Shown: one piece after another, positions 47,457 to 61,905 of the stretch
Layout of the letters: every line of letters begins with the position of its first letter
Position numbering within the stretch: the stretch's first letter is position 1
Source: Plectrocnemia conspersa
Lineage: Eukaryota; Arthropoda; Insecta; Trichoptera; Polycentropodidae
Direction of reading: 5' to 3'
Length of the DNA: 64,000 bases
Assembly (NCBI GenBank): GCA_009617715.1
Contig: VTFK01000021.1
Location: 372,001-436,000, forward strand
The notes under the pieces: generated by a model
What the model was told of the DNA's origin: nothing
Database searches by the model: none
The model's input: the letters and a program-made list of their open reading frames with translations, nothing else
Translations under genes and position numbers: made by a program

Positions 47457-48240
47457 TAAACTAACATTAATGTCTTGTTCTTTGCATATAATTTGCAAGT
47501 GTATTCCAGATTTAGATTATTATAAGATCGTTACATTTAAAACTAATTATTTTATTAGTCGCTGCGATTAGAAAATATGTAATAAATAAAACATTAATGA
47601 AAGCATGAAAGGAATCTGATGAAAGCTTAACTAAAAGTCCATATAAATACACATGTGTATAGATTTAAATATATACACGCGGTTGGATGCGCAATGGCTC
47701 AAAACTAATCCATTTTTCCGTTTCTCTTTATCCGCCCCAATCCCCATCCTGGAAAATCTTATTTATATTTTCATCCTCTACCTGCCACATTTTCCGAACG
47801 ATAAGCACAATCTTAAGCACACGCCTAGTGTTTTTACCCTAAAATATCGTACCATACTCGTTCAATAGAAAATATTGAACATAAAATAAAAGCAAGGGCG
47901 AGTTTCAATATAATAATTTTTAAAGTGCACTGTTTTATTTTATTATACGAATAATTACAAATATACAAAAAAAGTATTTGAAAATCAGTAAATTAAGCTG
48001 AACTACAAAGGTATGAAATCCTGAACTCCATTAGATAACAACTAATAATAATTTCAAAGTCTACTGAATCGGTAAAATATAGTTTTGATCTTTAAAATGT
48101 CTGTGTTATTAATATAATATATGACAAAAAGACACTGGGATATGACCTAATAAGCGGCAAAGTGATAAAATAGTTGTCGGTGAAAGTCATGATCATCCTA
48201 TTCGACTCAGTAATTTAATTAAACTACTTTCCAAAATAAT
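47457..48240. other. AT-rich with one GC-richer patch
   Basis: The patch at 47660-47870 has an Otx-like CTAATCC and a 71-codon plus frame (47653-47868) with no domain. No gene is recognised. Confidence 0.4.
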
Positions 48241-48249
48241 GAAAGGTTG

Positions 48250-48545
48250 CTTGAATTATAATTTCACTGAAACCAAAAAGAGAACCAGATATAGCTTCCT
48301 ACAAACCGATAGGTATCTTAAAAATGTGTTGAAAAAAATACCATTGAAAAAATCAAACCGGTAATAAAAAAACTTAATTTCTTACTAAATAAATCATTTA
48401 CATTCAGAAATTAGCATTCTAATATAAAACAAGTGCGTAAGTTCGCAAAATATATCAATTAAGATACTATTCATATTTTTAGATGTAACCCAGACTTTTG
48501 ATAAAGTGTGCCAAGATGGACTACGTCTAGAGACGTAAGAGCCTA
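48250..48545 (+). mobile_element. Jockey-type LINE fossil, RT N-terminal part
   Basis: Decayed plus-strand reverse transcriptase with recognisable pieces: 'SYKPIGIL' (family SYRPISLL), a 'KPVIKK' trace and, near the end, 'LDVTQTFDKVCQDGL', the motif A palm segment (family LDV.QAFDKVWH.GL) with the catalytic Asp. Stops and indels lie between them. It covers the region just upstream of the part kept in the fossil at 5.6 kb. Confidence 0.75.
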
Positions 48546-48769
48546 CGGACGCACCCACGGATAGATTTTTTAAACTAATACAAACATATTATATACATAT
48601 ATCTATTGTCTGCACAATATCAAAAAAACATCTTCATAATAACACTATTTTTAAATCATTTTAAAAATATATTAAAAAATAATATTCTAACTTACTTTAA
48701 AATAATTATCATTAAAAATTACTATAGACAAATTTCTAGAATATATAAGATTGTATTTTAGTTTTCCAA

Positions 48770-49260
48770 GCAATCTCGCAGTCGCACGTGAAACGTGAAA
48801 TTTCCATATCACGTTACATCCTTCGTCACGTAGACACTAACTACAACTCGAAGCATCTTCGTAACATAAAACCGCATAATCAAGGCGTGCCATTAAGAAA
48901 GCGTAATTTATATAACACTTGTAAAAATAAAATCGCCCCCTAATCATCAAACAAACAAGGCTTATATTGTTGAGAGCGAATTTATATTCAGTCCGCGTTG
49001 CATGAGAGCTTTGGAAACGTAGCGCAGAGGGTTATTTACGACCAGGACGGCCCGCAGAATTTAATTAATCGAAACGAGCCCTCAAGGACGAAACAGTGTC
49101 CTCGGCAATCCTCAGCATCCGTACGGTTAATCTCAGGCCCATTATTGCGATTAATTGTGCCGAAACACCTATCCTCCCGTTCTCTCTCTTCCAGCTTCGA
49201 ATTTCATCGAAGCCTCATTTGCATTTCAAACGTCTGTTTGCTGTTTGTATTTTGACAATT
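48770..49260. promoter_or_regulatory. Candidate conserved non-coding / enhancer block
   Basis: About 490 bp of GC-balanced sequence in AT-rich flanks. It carries homeodomain cores (TTAATTAATCG near 49059, GCGATTAATTG near 49147) and a perfect POU octamer ATTTGCAT (49217-49224). The 85- and 101-codon plus frames (48998-49255, 49096-49401) overlap in different registers and show no domain. It matches no repeat here. The regulatory reading is inference from composition and motif clustering, and is the best such candidate in the window. Confidence 0.35.
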
Positions 49261-49420
49261 TTACAAAATTCAATTTTAGAATTACTGCCTGAAATGCCAG
49301 AGTATTTTTTTAGGCAGGTTTTACTTTGCATTCTTATTAAAAATGTTTGCACAGTGGCACATGATTCGGATAGCAATTATTACAGAGAGCACGCGTTATG
49401 AATATGTGATGGTTTTGTGG

Positions 49421-49600
49421 TGAATGGCTCGATAGTTGAATGTTAGCTTCAATGTTTCGAATCCTAGATTAAAGTGTATGTGATAAATATCTAAAATTAA
49501 TTAGTTTTATAATTATATGTATGCTAAGAACACTGGTAATTAACCAGTCTCTCTGATATCTGATCTTTTGCTTATGCTTGTATGTTTGTAGCGCTAATGT
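49421..49600 (+). mobile_element. tRNA-like SINE head, truncated
   Basis: An A-box-like TGGCTCGATAG (49425) and a B-box-like GTTTCGAATCC (49454-49464) are 29 bp apart, close to tRNA spacing. The following sequence resembles the body of the SINE at 46.8-47.1 kb ('taaagtg', 'agtctctctgatatctgatc'). The mariner starts immediately after, so the SINE's 3' end may have been cut off or separated by that insertion. Confidence 0.4.
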
Positions 49601-49603
49601 ACA

Positions 49604-50857
49604 TACGAGATGTGATCAAAAAGTAGGGTAAATTTTATAGCAGCAACTGCTGCCGCTACGTACATTTGAAGTAATAAATCCGACAGTCTGATCCATTGAG
49701 ATAGTCAGTGTCAAGTTTGAACAAGTTGTAACTTGTTAGCCGGCTTCCAGAGCCAAAAGAGTGAGGTCGTGTTTACCGTGTCTGTCGCGCATCATAGATT
49801 TCGAACAACGCGTTAACGTTAAGTTTTGTTTTTTAGTTACAAAAAAGTGCTAAAGAAGCACATGAAATGTTAAAATCAGTGTATAGCGATATTGTGGTGA
49901 CTCTGAAGACTGTTTACAAGTGGTATGAGAGATTTAAAAGCGGAAATGAGCAACGGATGGAACATCTTTTAACCTCAAAAACAGACGAAAACGTGCAAAA
50001 GGTTAAAAAATGGTTTGTTCCATCAAGCAATTGACTATTCAAGAACTTATCGAAGAACTGAACATTTCGTATGAGTCTGTGCAAAGCATTTTAACCGATA
50101 ATATACAAATGAGACGTGTGAGTGCGAAGTTTGTTCCCAAACTTTTGACTGACGAACAGACGGAAAATCGTCAGTTTGCACGGGATTGAAGGATTGTCTT
50201 GATGCAGATGGTCAAAATTATAACTGGATATGAAACTTGGGTGTATGGCTATGACCCTGAGACGAGAATGCAGGTTTCCCAGTGAAAATGAGTTGCTCTC
50301 TTCGCCCTAAGAAGGCACGTCAGTCAAAGTCGAACCTCAACTTCATGCTAATTGTTTTTTCGATAGTGAGAGCAGAGTGCGATCAAAGTTTGTTTCAAAG
50401 AATATCACTGTAACTTCCAAATATCAAAAGGGCGCACTGCAACGTTTGGGAAATGATGTACGAAGAAAGAGACCAGAAAAATGAGCCAATGGTCTTTCAT
50501 CACGACAAAACGCCGTGCCACACATCGCTTCTGAACCATAATTTTTTGGCCAAAAAAAGTTCCTGTTTGTCCACATCCGCATTACTCTCCAGATTTACCA
50601 ACATGCGACTTTTGGCTCTTTCCAAAAATAAAAAACGTGCTAAAAAGAAAAACATGTTTTGCCACGAATCCCGACATTGAAAGGGCCACAACGAAGCAAC
50701 TGAAGGTCCTTTAGAAAGAACTCTACTTATTTAAAAATGAATTATAAGAACGATATAAGTGAAAAACATATATTCTTAAACAGGAAAACAAATAATTCAT
50801 ATGAGATAAAAATCTTTTTTATAACTATAACTATTTTTTATTTTGGGTCAACGTCTT
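49604..50857 (+). mobile_element. Mariner transposon, inactive copy
   Basis: About 1.25 kb, the usual mariner length. The left end reads 'TACGAGATGTGATCAAAAAG', a typical mariner terminus next to a TA. The right end 'ttttgggtcaacgtctta' is a decayed inverted match. The whole interior is taken up by a broken transposase. Stops, frameshifts and a lost catalytic residue show it is dead. Confidence 0.9.
49794..50737 (+). pseudogene. Mariner transposase remnant
   Basis: Pieces in three frames cover most of a mariner transposase, which cuts and pastes the element at TA sites. The N-terminal 'FEQRVNVKFCF' and 'KSAKEAHEMLKSVYSD' come first. 'VYKWYERFKSG' (paired-like DNA-binding region) follows, then 'LTIQELIEELNIS' and 'MRRVSAKFVPKLLTDEQ'. 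The first catalytic motif reads TGYETWVYGYDPET with TAT at 50229-50231, so the first Asp of the D,D34D triad is replaced by Tyr. The second Asp survives in 'FHHDKTPCHTS'. The third region survives as 'YSPDLPTCDFWLFP'. There are at least three frameshifts and several stops. Confidence 0.92.
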
Positions 50858-50859
50858 AA

Positions 50860-53565
<2,706 letters not shown>

Positions 53566-53569
53566 AAGC

Positions 53570-53690
53570 TGCACCAGGTGAGCATGAAGAGGGAAGCGGC
53601 TGCCTTTTTGGTCTTTATAAAGTCATCTTGGTCTCTCCGCTTGAAATGAGTTAGACTGAACTCTTGTGTGATACGGATGGAATACGAAGA
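53570..53690 (-). repeat. Dispersed repeat family Z, copy 4
   Basis: On the minus strand it reads 'acacaagagttcagtctaac', then 'gcggagagacc', then 'ggcagccgcttccctcttca', in the same order as copies 1 and 3. Confidence 0.5.
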
Positions 53691-53895
53691 TACTGATGGA
53701 AGTGTATTTTCAAAAAAAAGGTTGTTAGTGTAATATATTCGCGCTTATATGGGAGGGTTCTTCTGATCAAAAAAAAATTTCGGGTTTGGGGAGGAAGAAT
53801 TTTCATAATTGTCATAATTTAAGCAGCTAGAAATTTGGCAACGCTATTAGGCACTTATAATTAAGGCCCTAATATATCTAAATCTTTGATCGTCA

Positions 53896-54252
53896 CCTGA
53901 TAAATGATAAATTAATAAGAATTGTCAGGTACATACCACCACTAGGATTTTTTATCGATTCTCATTGTTATTTTTATTAGTGATAATCTATTTTCTATTC
54001 ATATCTTGTTTCTTGTCAATTGTTAATCAACATTGGTGTGTCATAGGTATTGAAAACCACTATATCCAGCTAATAAAAGCTTTTAAAACAAGTCAAATTA
54101 TCTCATCGTTACCGACAGTAGAACATAAATTTTATTTGATCCTCTCTGTAACAAGATCGTTGCCCCATTACGCGTGATAAATGGAGGATGGATAAAGATT
54201 GTCAGATACATAACATCACTAGGTTTTTCATTGACTCTCACTGCTATATTTT
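53896..54252 (+). repeat. Direct repeat pair, about 80 bp each
   Basis: 53896-53975 and 54172-54252 share 'tgataaatg', 'attgtcag.tacata.ca', 'cactagg' and 'cattg.(t/c)' phrases. They lie about 275 bp apart in the same orientation. The 70-codon plus frame between them (53965-54177) has no domain. Confidence 0.55.
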
Positions 54253-54254
54253 GT

Positions 54255-54895
54255 TCAAGACTCCTTAGTATAATGCTTTTAAAAGCGTTTATTTTACTGT
54301 ATAGCGTTTCTATACATTTTTTATGAATTTACTTGAAAAAATATTATTTTTACAAAGTAATGCAAATCGGTTAGCATAGTGTTAATTTAATCAAGCTATC
54401 TGCGCAATAACATTCCAGGTCGTTCCGGACTTGAGTTTTGAAACTATTAATTGTGAAAGTTTGATAAAGAATATTAAGGCAAATATATTAAATTGGTAAA
54501 AAGCTTATTTTTAGATGTTACTTGAAATGGAAACATTTATTTATAATTGTGTAAATTAAAAGCTACAAATTTAGACAGATATTGCTTATTTTGCAAAGAA
54601 ATGAATACACTTATATCAATTTTAGATGATAAGATAAAAGGCTCATTAACCTCATCTAATGAAGCACAAGTATGTCTCCAGGGTAAACCTTATAAGCGAA
54701 ACCATTCTGGTCAATAATCATAACGCCAAAAACTACAGAAAAAAGTGAACTATGATTCAGAAATTCATTACATATACTCTCTATCAAATACCATAGATTT
54801 TTAAAAAGCTTTGTAATGTTGATGATACAAATCTATATTATTTCCAATTAGAACTAATGTTTTTATTTATTTCTAACAAGTGCGATGCTGGTGTC
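54255..54895. other. AT-rich, nothing recognised
   Basis: No frame of note or repeat match. Confidence 0.5.
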
Positions 54896-54899
54896 CAAT

Positions 54900-55290
54900 A
54901 AATATGTCTTGCAATTTTAAGCCCTCGCTAAAACACTTGTTTCCTTGTCGGTTTCGAAACTTTAATAAAACCTTGCACCACAGCGATAACCAACACTTGC
55001 ATCCTAGTGCCTCTTAACTTTCCAGCGCTGCAATATTTGCCGTCGAATTGAAAAATACACCAACACTACGCTCTTATCTGACCGCCAGATTCGCTCGACA
55101 ATCTCGCCGGATTTAACCCGTTGAGCGCAAAATTAGCGGTCGAAGTCACCTAGAACGTAATAAGAGGATAAACTTTCCAACGCTAAATTGATTATGACCC
55201 CTCCTCGCCTCGAGCTCATTCGATTATCTCTCGTTCCTCTCTGCGTTTCAGTGAATAATTTTCAGAACGGATAAACTAAAACCGGTCAAT
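54900..55290. promoter_or_regulatory. GC-richer block, possible enhancer-like element
   Basis: Balanced sequence with CpGs and homeodomain-like 'ctaaattgattatgacc' near 55181, but no long frame and no repeat match. Conservation cannot be judged here. Confidence 0.27.
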
Positions 55291-55635
55291 TCTAGACTCT
55301 TGCGAGAAGTTTGCCTTCGTGGAAAGCCCTGGTAAGATTTTGTATCTGTCAATCTTTGTCCGTCTTCTGAGTATCGCACGTAATTGGGTGTAGCAATCCA
55401 TAATGATAGTTTCTAAATTAACTGGCTATAGATATTCTAGAACAAAAGTTGTTTGCTTCAATCGATTGTAAGATAAAAGAACGCGACGGAAATGGCTGAA
55501 AATTTGATTTGCCTATTTAGAAACAAACTTTTATTGATACTACTAGCGCTATCTCTTAGATTGATTGACCGTCGTATTTAATTATAAAAAAACTAATTTA
55601 GCACGTGATAATACATTTTAATTATGTATATAAGA

Positions 55636-55715
55636 AAAAAATGGTTCACACCGTGAGAAACATTTTACCAGCTAAAATCACAAGGTACACGCTATAAATC
55701 ATAAAAAAAATGTGT
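55636..55715 (+). repeat. Dispersed repeat family Q, copy 2
   Basis: 'caccgtgagaaacatttta', 'ccagct' and 'aaggtacacgctataaatca' match the copy at 26.68 kb. The 91-codon plus frame that starts just downstream (55710-55985) has no domain. Confidence 0.5.
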
Positions 55716-56269
55716 ATTGCATTGAGAAAAGCTTACGGGTGCATTCGGGTTTATCCTCAAAACTGCTTATTAGACAATGGCAATTTGTTTAAAACTCACA
55801 ACTCTTTTGTATTGGCCGTCCCACTGAAAAGAGCCATAGAAACGCGGACAACCAGGAATCAATTCGTCTCAGCACTTTCTCTTATTCTATTGGAATTCAA
55901 ACTTGAACATTCACTTCGGAGTTTAAGGCATCAGATCTTTAAGATCTTTTCAATGAAAAGTGAACTCATTAAAATTACATCTTGAAAACTTTATACGCTA
56001 ACAAACATTGGTCTTTATATTATAATAAATAAATATAAACGCCAGTTTAACATTTGTAGAAACATGAAAATATCTTTTCATTTTTTAAACGATGTCATAA
56101 TAGCATTAATAATAGTTCAGTGACTATCAATATCGCTGTAAAAAAAGCTGTGTATCAGAACAATACAATTTTTTTATACAATTAGCCAATACGTGCGAGG
56201 GTAAAAAACGTAAATATTTCATTTTACTCGTTAACGAGAATATTTTTTCAATTATGAAAGAACCGTAGG

Positions 56270-56520
56270 TAGCTTTTAGGAGGCAGGGGTGGACAAAAGG
56301 ACCCCGGACGACCGCGGCAGTGGGTCGCTGTACATTACGTACAAATGTTGCGGGGTAAATAGAACCCCATTACCGGGTAATGGATTTTTTCCTCAACTCA
56401 AGAGTGCGGTCGGATGCGATCCGGTTTAAAACCGTTTCTCGTTTACGGCTAGATGCATCCGGCGAGCCTGGGTTTCGGAAACCCTCCAAATGCATAATGT
56501 AATAAGCGACCGTGTTTGTA
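56270..56520. promoter_or_regulatory. GC-rich island, possible promoter or enhancer
   Basis: One of the GC-richest stretches outside the candidate exon. It contains CCATTACCGGGTAATGG (near 56370), a perfect 17-bp palindrome with TAAT/ATTA homeodomain cores, and TTTAAAACCG. No open frame spans it. The regulatory role is inferred. Confidence 0.3.
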
Positions 56521-56524
56521 TTGT

Positions 56525-58185
56525 GTGTACATACATATGTATAATATGTATGTCTCTGGTTGTAACTGTAGCAATTGCTTGTTCAACCCTTTCCGATTTA
56601 GTAATTAGGCCTGAGAGTAAATGCTCGGCGTCTGACGTATTAATTATATTACATTATGTATAGGTATATATAATACATTTACATGTAGGCATATGTATGT
56701 ACAAAGGACTAAAATGACATAAACCGTGAAGTGTTGGATGATAATCCACAGCCACTGGCTCAATTCTCACAGTGGAATATATGTTTTATAGTTTAAAAAG
56801 ACACACTTAATACAAATAATCATGGATAAAAACTAAAAAATAATTTTAATAAATATCAATAATTTACAAAAAAATTAAAATGCAAGTATTTGCAAAAAAT
56901 ACACACGACATACTCGGGGGACGGTTGTACACAAAAAGAACATTAAAGTCTATTGTTATTATTTACCGCCAGTGATTTATGATCGTTATGATATTTGTGA
57001 TTTTTAATACTGCAATGCAATTTTTTTACTATTTAAACAGAAACAATTAATATTTGTAATCGATTTAGAAGTAACAAAAAATATTTATCCTTCACTTTTG
57101 CAAGTATGAAAAGAGAAAATTCTGCATTTACAATTATGCGATTCATAAAAAGCGAATCAAGAGTGTTTCTGGAATATTTCTTTGCCATTTTTCTATCTTT
57201 CTATAGTTTCATGATACAATTTAATTTTGACTGTGGACTCTAAAATTGATATATTATGATTAAAATTAAATCTTTCTTAGATATAACTTTATAAAAATAA
57301 GATTATTTTCATCTGCGGGGTAAAATAAGTTATCAGATCGTATATCCGTTATTTTACAAATATTTTAAAACTGATAATAGTTTTGTAACAAGCAATAAAT
57401 TTATCTAACTTTAATCAATTTAATAGTAATTTTAATCAAAAATATATTCTCTATGTTTAAAAGCTTAGGAACCCTTCCTCTTTTTCTGAAATATATTTTT
57501 TATTGAACCCCCGCATTTTGTTTCGCAAATGCAATTCTAAATTTATCTGTATTTTTTAAATACAATTAATAATAATACATATTTTTTTGTTATCAAAATT
57601 TAAATCAAATTATTGTAAACAATTCCGTCTGATTTTTTTACAATTAATTTCAAAGTTTTGTTTGAATTTTTATACGCCCTAATTTGAAGAAAAAAGATTT
57701 AATATGATTAAATTCCATGAAATCATATTTATAAAATTTTCATTGTCGTCATCCATTATTCATTTACATAGAATATATACAATAATGTTTTAATGAATAA
57801 AACATATGTGTATATACAATTTATACTACATTATTGATAACATTACACATAATAGCTATTTGATTTAATAATTAATATGTATCATATATTCAATTTAATT
57901 AATATTTCTGTTGCTAACAATTTTTCATCAAAACTTTTATGAAATATGAAACACTAGGTGCATTGATATTAAAAAAAAATCATTTTTTGAATTTAATAAC
58001 AGCAATGATAAATTACATTTTTATTAAAAATTTGACTTTGGAATTAAAAAAAATATGCCTTACATATAATATGTAGTAAAATAGAAATGTATAATGTTCT
58101 TGTTTTCTAAATCTATTATTAAATCGAAAATGCCACATATAAAACAACAATGACAAAAAAACCTTATTTTCATCCTCATAGAAAT
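56525..58185. other. AT-rich, no gene recognised
   Basis: No usable frame; the 68-codon minus frame at 58013-58219 has no domain. Confidence 0.5.
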
Positions 58186-58189
58186 TATA

Positions 58190-58590
58190 CGGTTGTGAGG
58201 GTTTTAACCACCTGCACAATTTGTGATAATTTATAAGTCATTCTAACAATGATTTCGAAAAAAAAATTATACAAATCAAAATCAAGGCCCAGTATTTTAC
58301 GCATTAATTAAAAAATAATTAGAAATATTGCACATCCGTCCCAAAATGAACTATACTTTACTTGGAAAGGACGCGCGCTGGACCATACATTCTACTCTGT
58401 GCATAATAATATTGTTATTTTATCTGAATCATTTACTTTTAAGGCATTAACGCATTTTGTGGGTGTATCTAAGAAGCGATGCAATTATCTCGTAAACATT
58501 TTCATCTGCGATCCTTCAGAGCTGTCTTAAACCAGCATTATAAAATATGTGACACTGAGACACAAAAGGGAGATGAACAGCATTTATTTG
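58190..58590 (-). repeat. Long-arm inverted-repeat element, single arm copy
   Basis: It aligns with the right arm of the 10.89-12.58 kb element. Shared phrases are 'ttaaccac.tg.acaatttt', 'cgcattttgtgggtgt', 'aagcgatgcaa' and 'aaaccagcattataa'. The reverse complement of 58360-58385 also matches the left arm ('cagcgcgcgtcctttccaag'). Confidence 0.6.
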
Positions 58591-59640
58591 TAAGTGTCAT
58601 TTAATATTGTTTTTTGGGCAAGACTATTGAGTTGTTTCTATTGAAGTTGTTTTAGGCTCAACAAACAAAAGAGCAGTTATACATACTGCTTTTTGCATTT
58701 GAAACTTTATATATGATTGCCAACTGACAGGTTTTACATGAAAATTTTTAACGACACTTTAAATAATTCAATTTATATAATATTTCGCTACTTGTTAATA
58801 GGAATGTCAAAGCTTTCTATCGCAGCTTTTTTCTTAGAATAGTACATTTTAAAATGCCTACATATACATTTAAAATAATTTTGAATTTTCTGCTTTTGTG
58901 AAAACAATATTATTGATACGAAATGTTATTTATATATTGAAATTTCTGTTATAGATATTTTTCTCGTTGTCACATATGATTGATATGAAATATGTACATA
59001 TTTAGTCTCAAAGAGAGTTCTGTCATGTACATATATTTTTATTCTAAATTAACTTAGCTATACCATTTATATATGTATGCATGTATAATATTCATTCATT
59101 AAAATTATTTTCGATACCGAGCGTGACTGAAAACATAAAAAAAATTTTTTTTGAAAGTGAAAATGAATGTAGAATTATTTTGCCGTCGAACATTTTTTTA
59201 ATATCCATTCATATATGCACGGGTAAAATCTGCACATACGTGTGGGGTTTGTGTTAAAAAATATGGCAAAAGTGAAAGATAACTTGTTTTCAGCTTTGTA
59301 TTTTTTTGAAGCATTTATTACTATTTTTTTATAATAATTTTAAATTTTTAGCGTGCTTTATATTATGTGAAATGTCGATAAAGAAGATTTGAATAAAACA
59401 TAGAAAGATGTTTCCTCTTAATTATTTTATCAGATTCAATAAACAAACCACCCTTACATTTAAAAATTGCACCACGCAATAAATTAACAAAATAGGCAAA
59501 AAGCTTTTAACAAAATGTACAGGCGTAAGAATTAAAATATTATGATTTTAAATCATAAGCTTCAGTGCCGAAGCCAGTTTCAGAATATAATATTCAAAAA
59601 TAGAGCTTAATCATTAATCGTTCAGACAAAAGAGATATAC
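58591..59640. other. AT-rich, nothing recognised
   Basis: No frame or repeat match found. Confidence 0.5.
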
Positions 59641-59644
59641 TTCT

Positions 59645-59720
59645 TTGTTAAAATGGGATAACACCGTGAGAAAACTTTTCTGCATATTAACTCAAAGTAT
59701 TGCGATGAATTATAAAAATA
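59645..59720 (+). repeat. Dispersed repeat family Q, copy 3
   Basis: 'aacaccgtgagaaaactttt' followed by 'gatgaattataaa', a diverged match to the other Q copies. Confidence 0.4.
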
Positions 59721-60099
59721 AAAATGCCTTGATATTAGCAAATAGACAAAAATATATTTTTCTGGCATTGTCAATGTTTATAAATGAAAATATTGTGTTT
59801 AATTTATTTTTTTAAATTATTAAAGCTTTTGTAATATAAAATATAAAACGTTTAAATGCATAATAAAAAAAAACATGTTTTTCGTCATAATGCATGTTAT
59901 AGCATTTTTTTAATCAAAAACAACGCCTTGCTATCAAAATCTACTCTGAATACAAATTTATATACATTTTATTACAACATCATTCGGTTTCGACCCCATA
60001 AAATACACCAGTCTCCAAAACACATACACACACACACGCTCCGAAGTAACCGCAGCGTACATAACACGAATTGAATGGTCCACCATTTCCACCAATTTC

Positions 60100-60500
60100 A
60101 ATCCAAACACACACATACCATACCGTACCGTTTCATGAAAACGTCATCAGACCTCTGCGCAATATGTCGTCGAACTGCGTATTTCTTGCCTACCCATTGC
60201 CAACCCCTAATCGCCACCCTCCGAGGGATTTTTAAAAAGAGATTTACCCTCAGATTCTTCCCGCGTGTTGCCATCTACGAAATCATTACACGCCGACAGG
60301 GAATCGCCATTAAAACTTCGTCGATCTGAATATCTAGTTGTAGGTGATATAATCGCAAAAATGTCGTAAGTGCCAATCTAGCGACTCATCTTTGGTTGCA
60401 CCGCTAGACCCATCGTTGGCTGTGCACGCTTTATTTATTTACGGCTAAAACCTTTCGCAAGGAGGGTCCTGGTAAGCCCCACGGTTGCTTGCTTTAGCAA
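60100..60500. promoter_or_regulatory. GC-richer block, possible enhancer-like element
   Basis: About 400 bp of balanced sequence with a forkhead/Hox-type TTTATTTATTTACGG (near 60432) and several CpGs. The 84-codon (60075-60329) and 72-codon (60485-60703) plus frames lack domains. No repeat match. The regulatory reading is inference. Confidence 0.28.
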
Positions 60501-60719
60501 CTGAGGAAGCAATGTGGGATTTGCTCGTAAGGGGTGCGAATTGTCGAGAATCATGTGACTATTTTTTTCTATGCAGATTTCTCAGAAAATCAGGGGTGTT
60601 TATTTTTATTAATACAAAGTTTTTTATTGTTGAATATATTGCGCAAACGTTGAAAAATGTTTCCGTGGGCTTTCTCTGTTTGTTTCAAGTGTTTCTAAAG
60701 TGATTTTTTCTGAATTACG

Positions 60720-60900
60720 GACGTTGAGTTGGCACAGTAGATGCGAAGAGGAAAGCAGCGTTTTCTGCAATCTTTGTTGGTCTGAAGTTATGTCGGTTTC
60801 CTTTGGATTGCAGTCCAAGTTAAAGGAATTTTGAGGTTCAGGTGCCTTGAATGCTTAAGTGGACGTTTTAGTATGGATGTCAGTAGAAGTGTCTCTGAGA
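60720..60900 (-). repeat. Dispersed repeat family Z, copy 5 (diverged)
   Basis: On the minus strand it reads 'gacataacttcagaccaaca', then 'aaaacgctgctttcctcttc'. This parallels 'gactttataaagaccaa' and 'gcagccgcttccctcttc' of copy 4. The most diverged member. Confidence 0.35.
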
Positions 60901-60904
60901 TGGT

Positions 60905-61585
60905 CTTATAAGAGCTTTCAGAAGAGAAGTGCTAGGAGTTGAAATTGCCCGCGTTCCCGTATTTGTATTCATGACCCTATATATTTAAGATTTTTTGTTT
61001 GCCTCTTTTCAACGGGACGACCAATTAAAAAAGAGTAGTTTTTGGCAAAAAATTTTCGTTGGCCAATAAACAGATTACAAACGATTGTTTTAAGAGCAAA
61101 CCCGTTTGCCATTATTTATTTATTTATTTAAAATAAATAAAAGTAAAACACAAATATATAAATAAATTAGGAATTTAAAAAATGTTTAAAAAACTCATTA
61201 AAAAAAAGCTAATCTTATAAAATACGCATATGAAGAAAGCAATGAAGTAAATTATTGGATATTCAACTAAATATAAGTTACAAAAATTTTTAAGATATTC
61301 TGGCGGCCATTCAACTTGAAAGGGTCTTTGTCTCAAAACTTGCGTTAACTTACTGTAACCAACATTATAATTAATCAACAAGGAAACAAGACAATAGAGT
61401 AAAGGATGAGATCACACATAAAGCCCTCGTTACGACCAGAATAAATCCCATAAATAACACGTTTTGTTCTAACTGTAAATATTCTTCGTCATTGAGAGAA
61501 TATGCAAAACGGTATCGGATATAATAAATCGACCTAGGACAATGAGCATCAAGCGAACGTTGCATTCTAAATGCGTATACCTATT
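60905..61585. other. No gene recognised
   Basis: AT-rich with a short (TTTA)n run near 61116. The 64- and 68-codon minus frames have no domain. Confidence 0.45.
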
Positions 61586-61589
61586 TCGC

Positions 61590-61905
61590 CGTTCTAAGAA
61601 GAGACTGCATCGATTGGCTGGATGATCGCCGCATAATTACGATTGCTCAGCAAGCTCTGCAGCCCTGGGTATACTTAAGCCTGGACTCCGATGAGCAGAA
61701 GGTAGTCACTAGCAACCACTCAAAGATTGAGGCTGCAGAATACTGTTGCTGCCACACTAATCTGAGGATCGTCTACTGACATGATCCTTCCACCAGCTTC
61801 TCCACCACCGCTCAGAGAAAACATCGCAACATATGTAAATTTAATGTAATACAAATTTAACTAGATTTTACCCTGACTCTCACTGGCTTAGGGTTCTTAA
61901 ACTTA
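61590..61905 (+). repeat. Repeat family W, third copy
   Basis: The longest member. It shares 'gttgctgccaca', 'cttctccaccaccgctcaga', 'gcaacatatgtaaat', 'aactagatt' and 'ctcactgg' with the inverted pair at 46.5-47.5 kb. Its 5' part is GC-richer and has a roughly 55-codon open stretch (reading 'LDDRRIITIAQQALQPWVYL') that matches nothing I recognise. The 5' part could be a coding remnant of the parent element. Confidence 0.5.
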
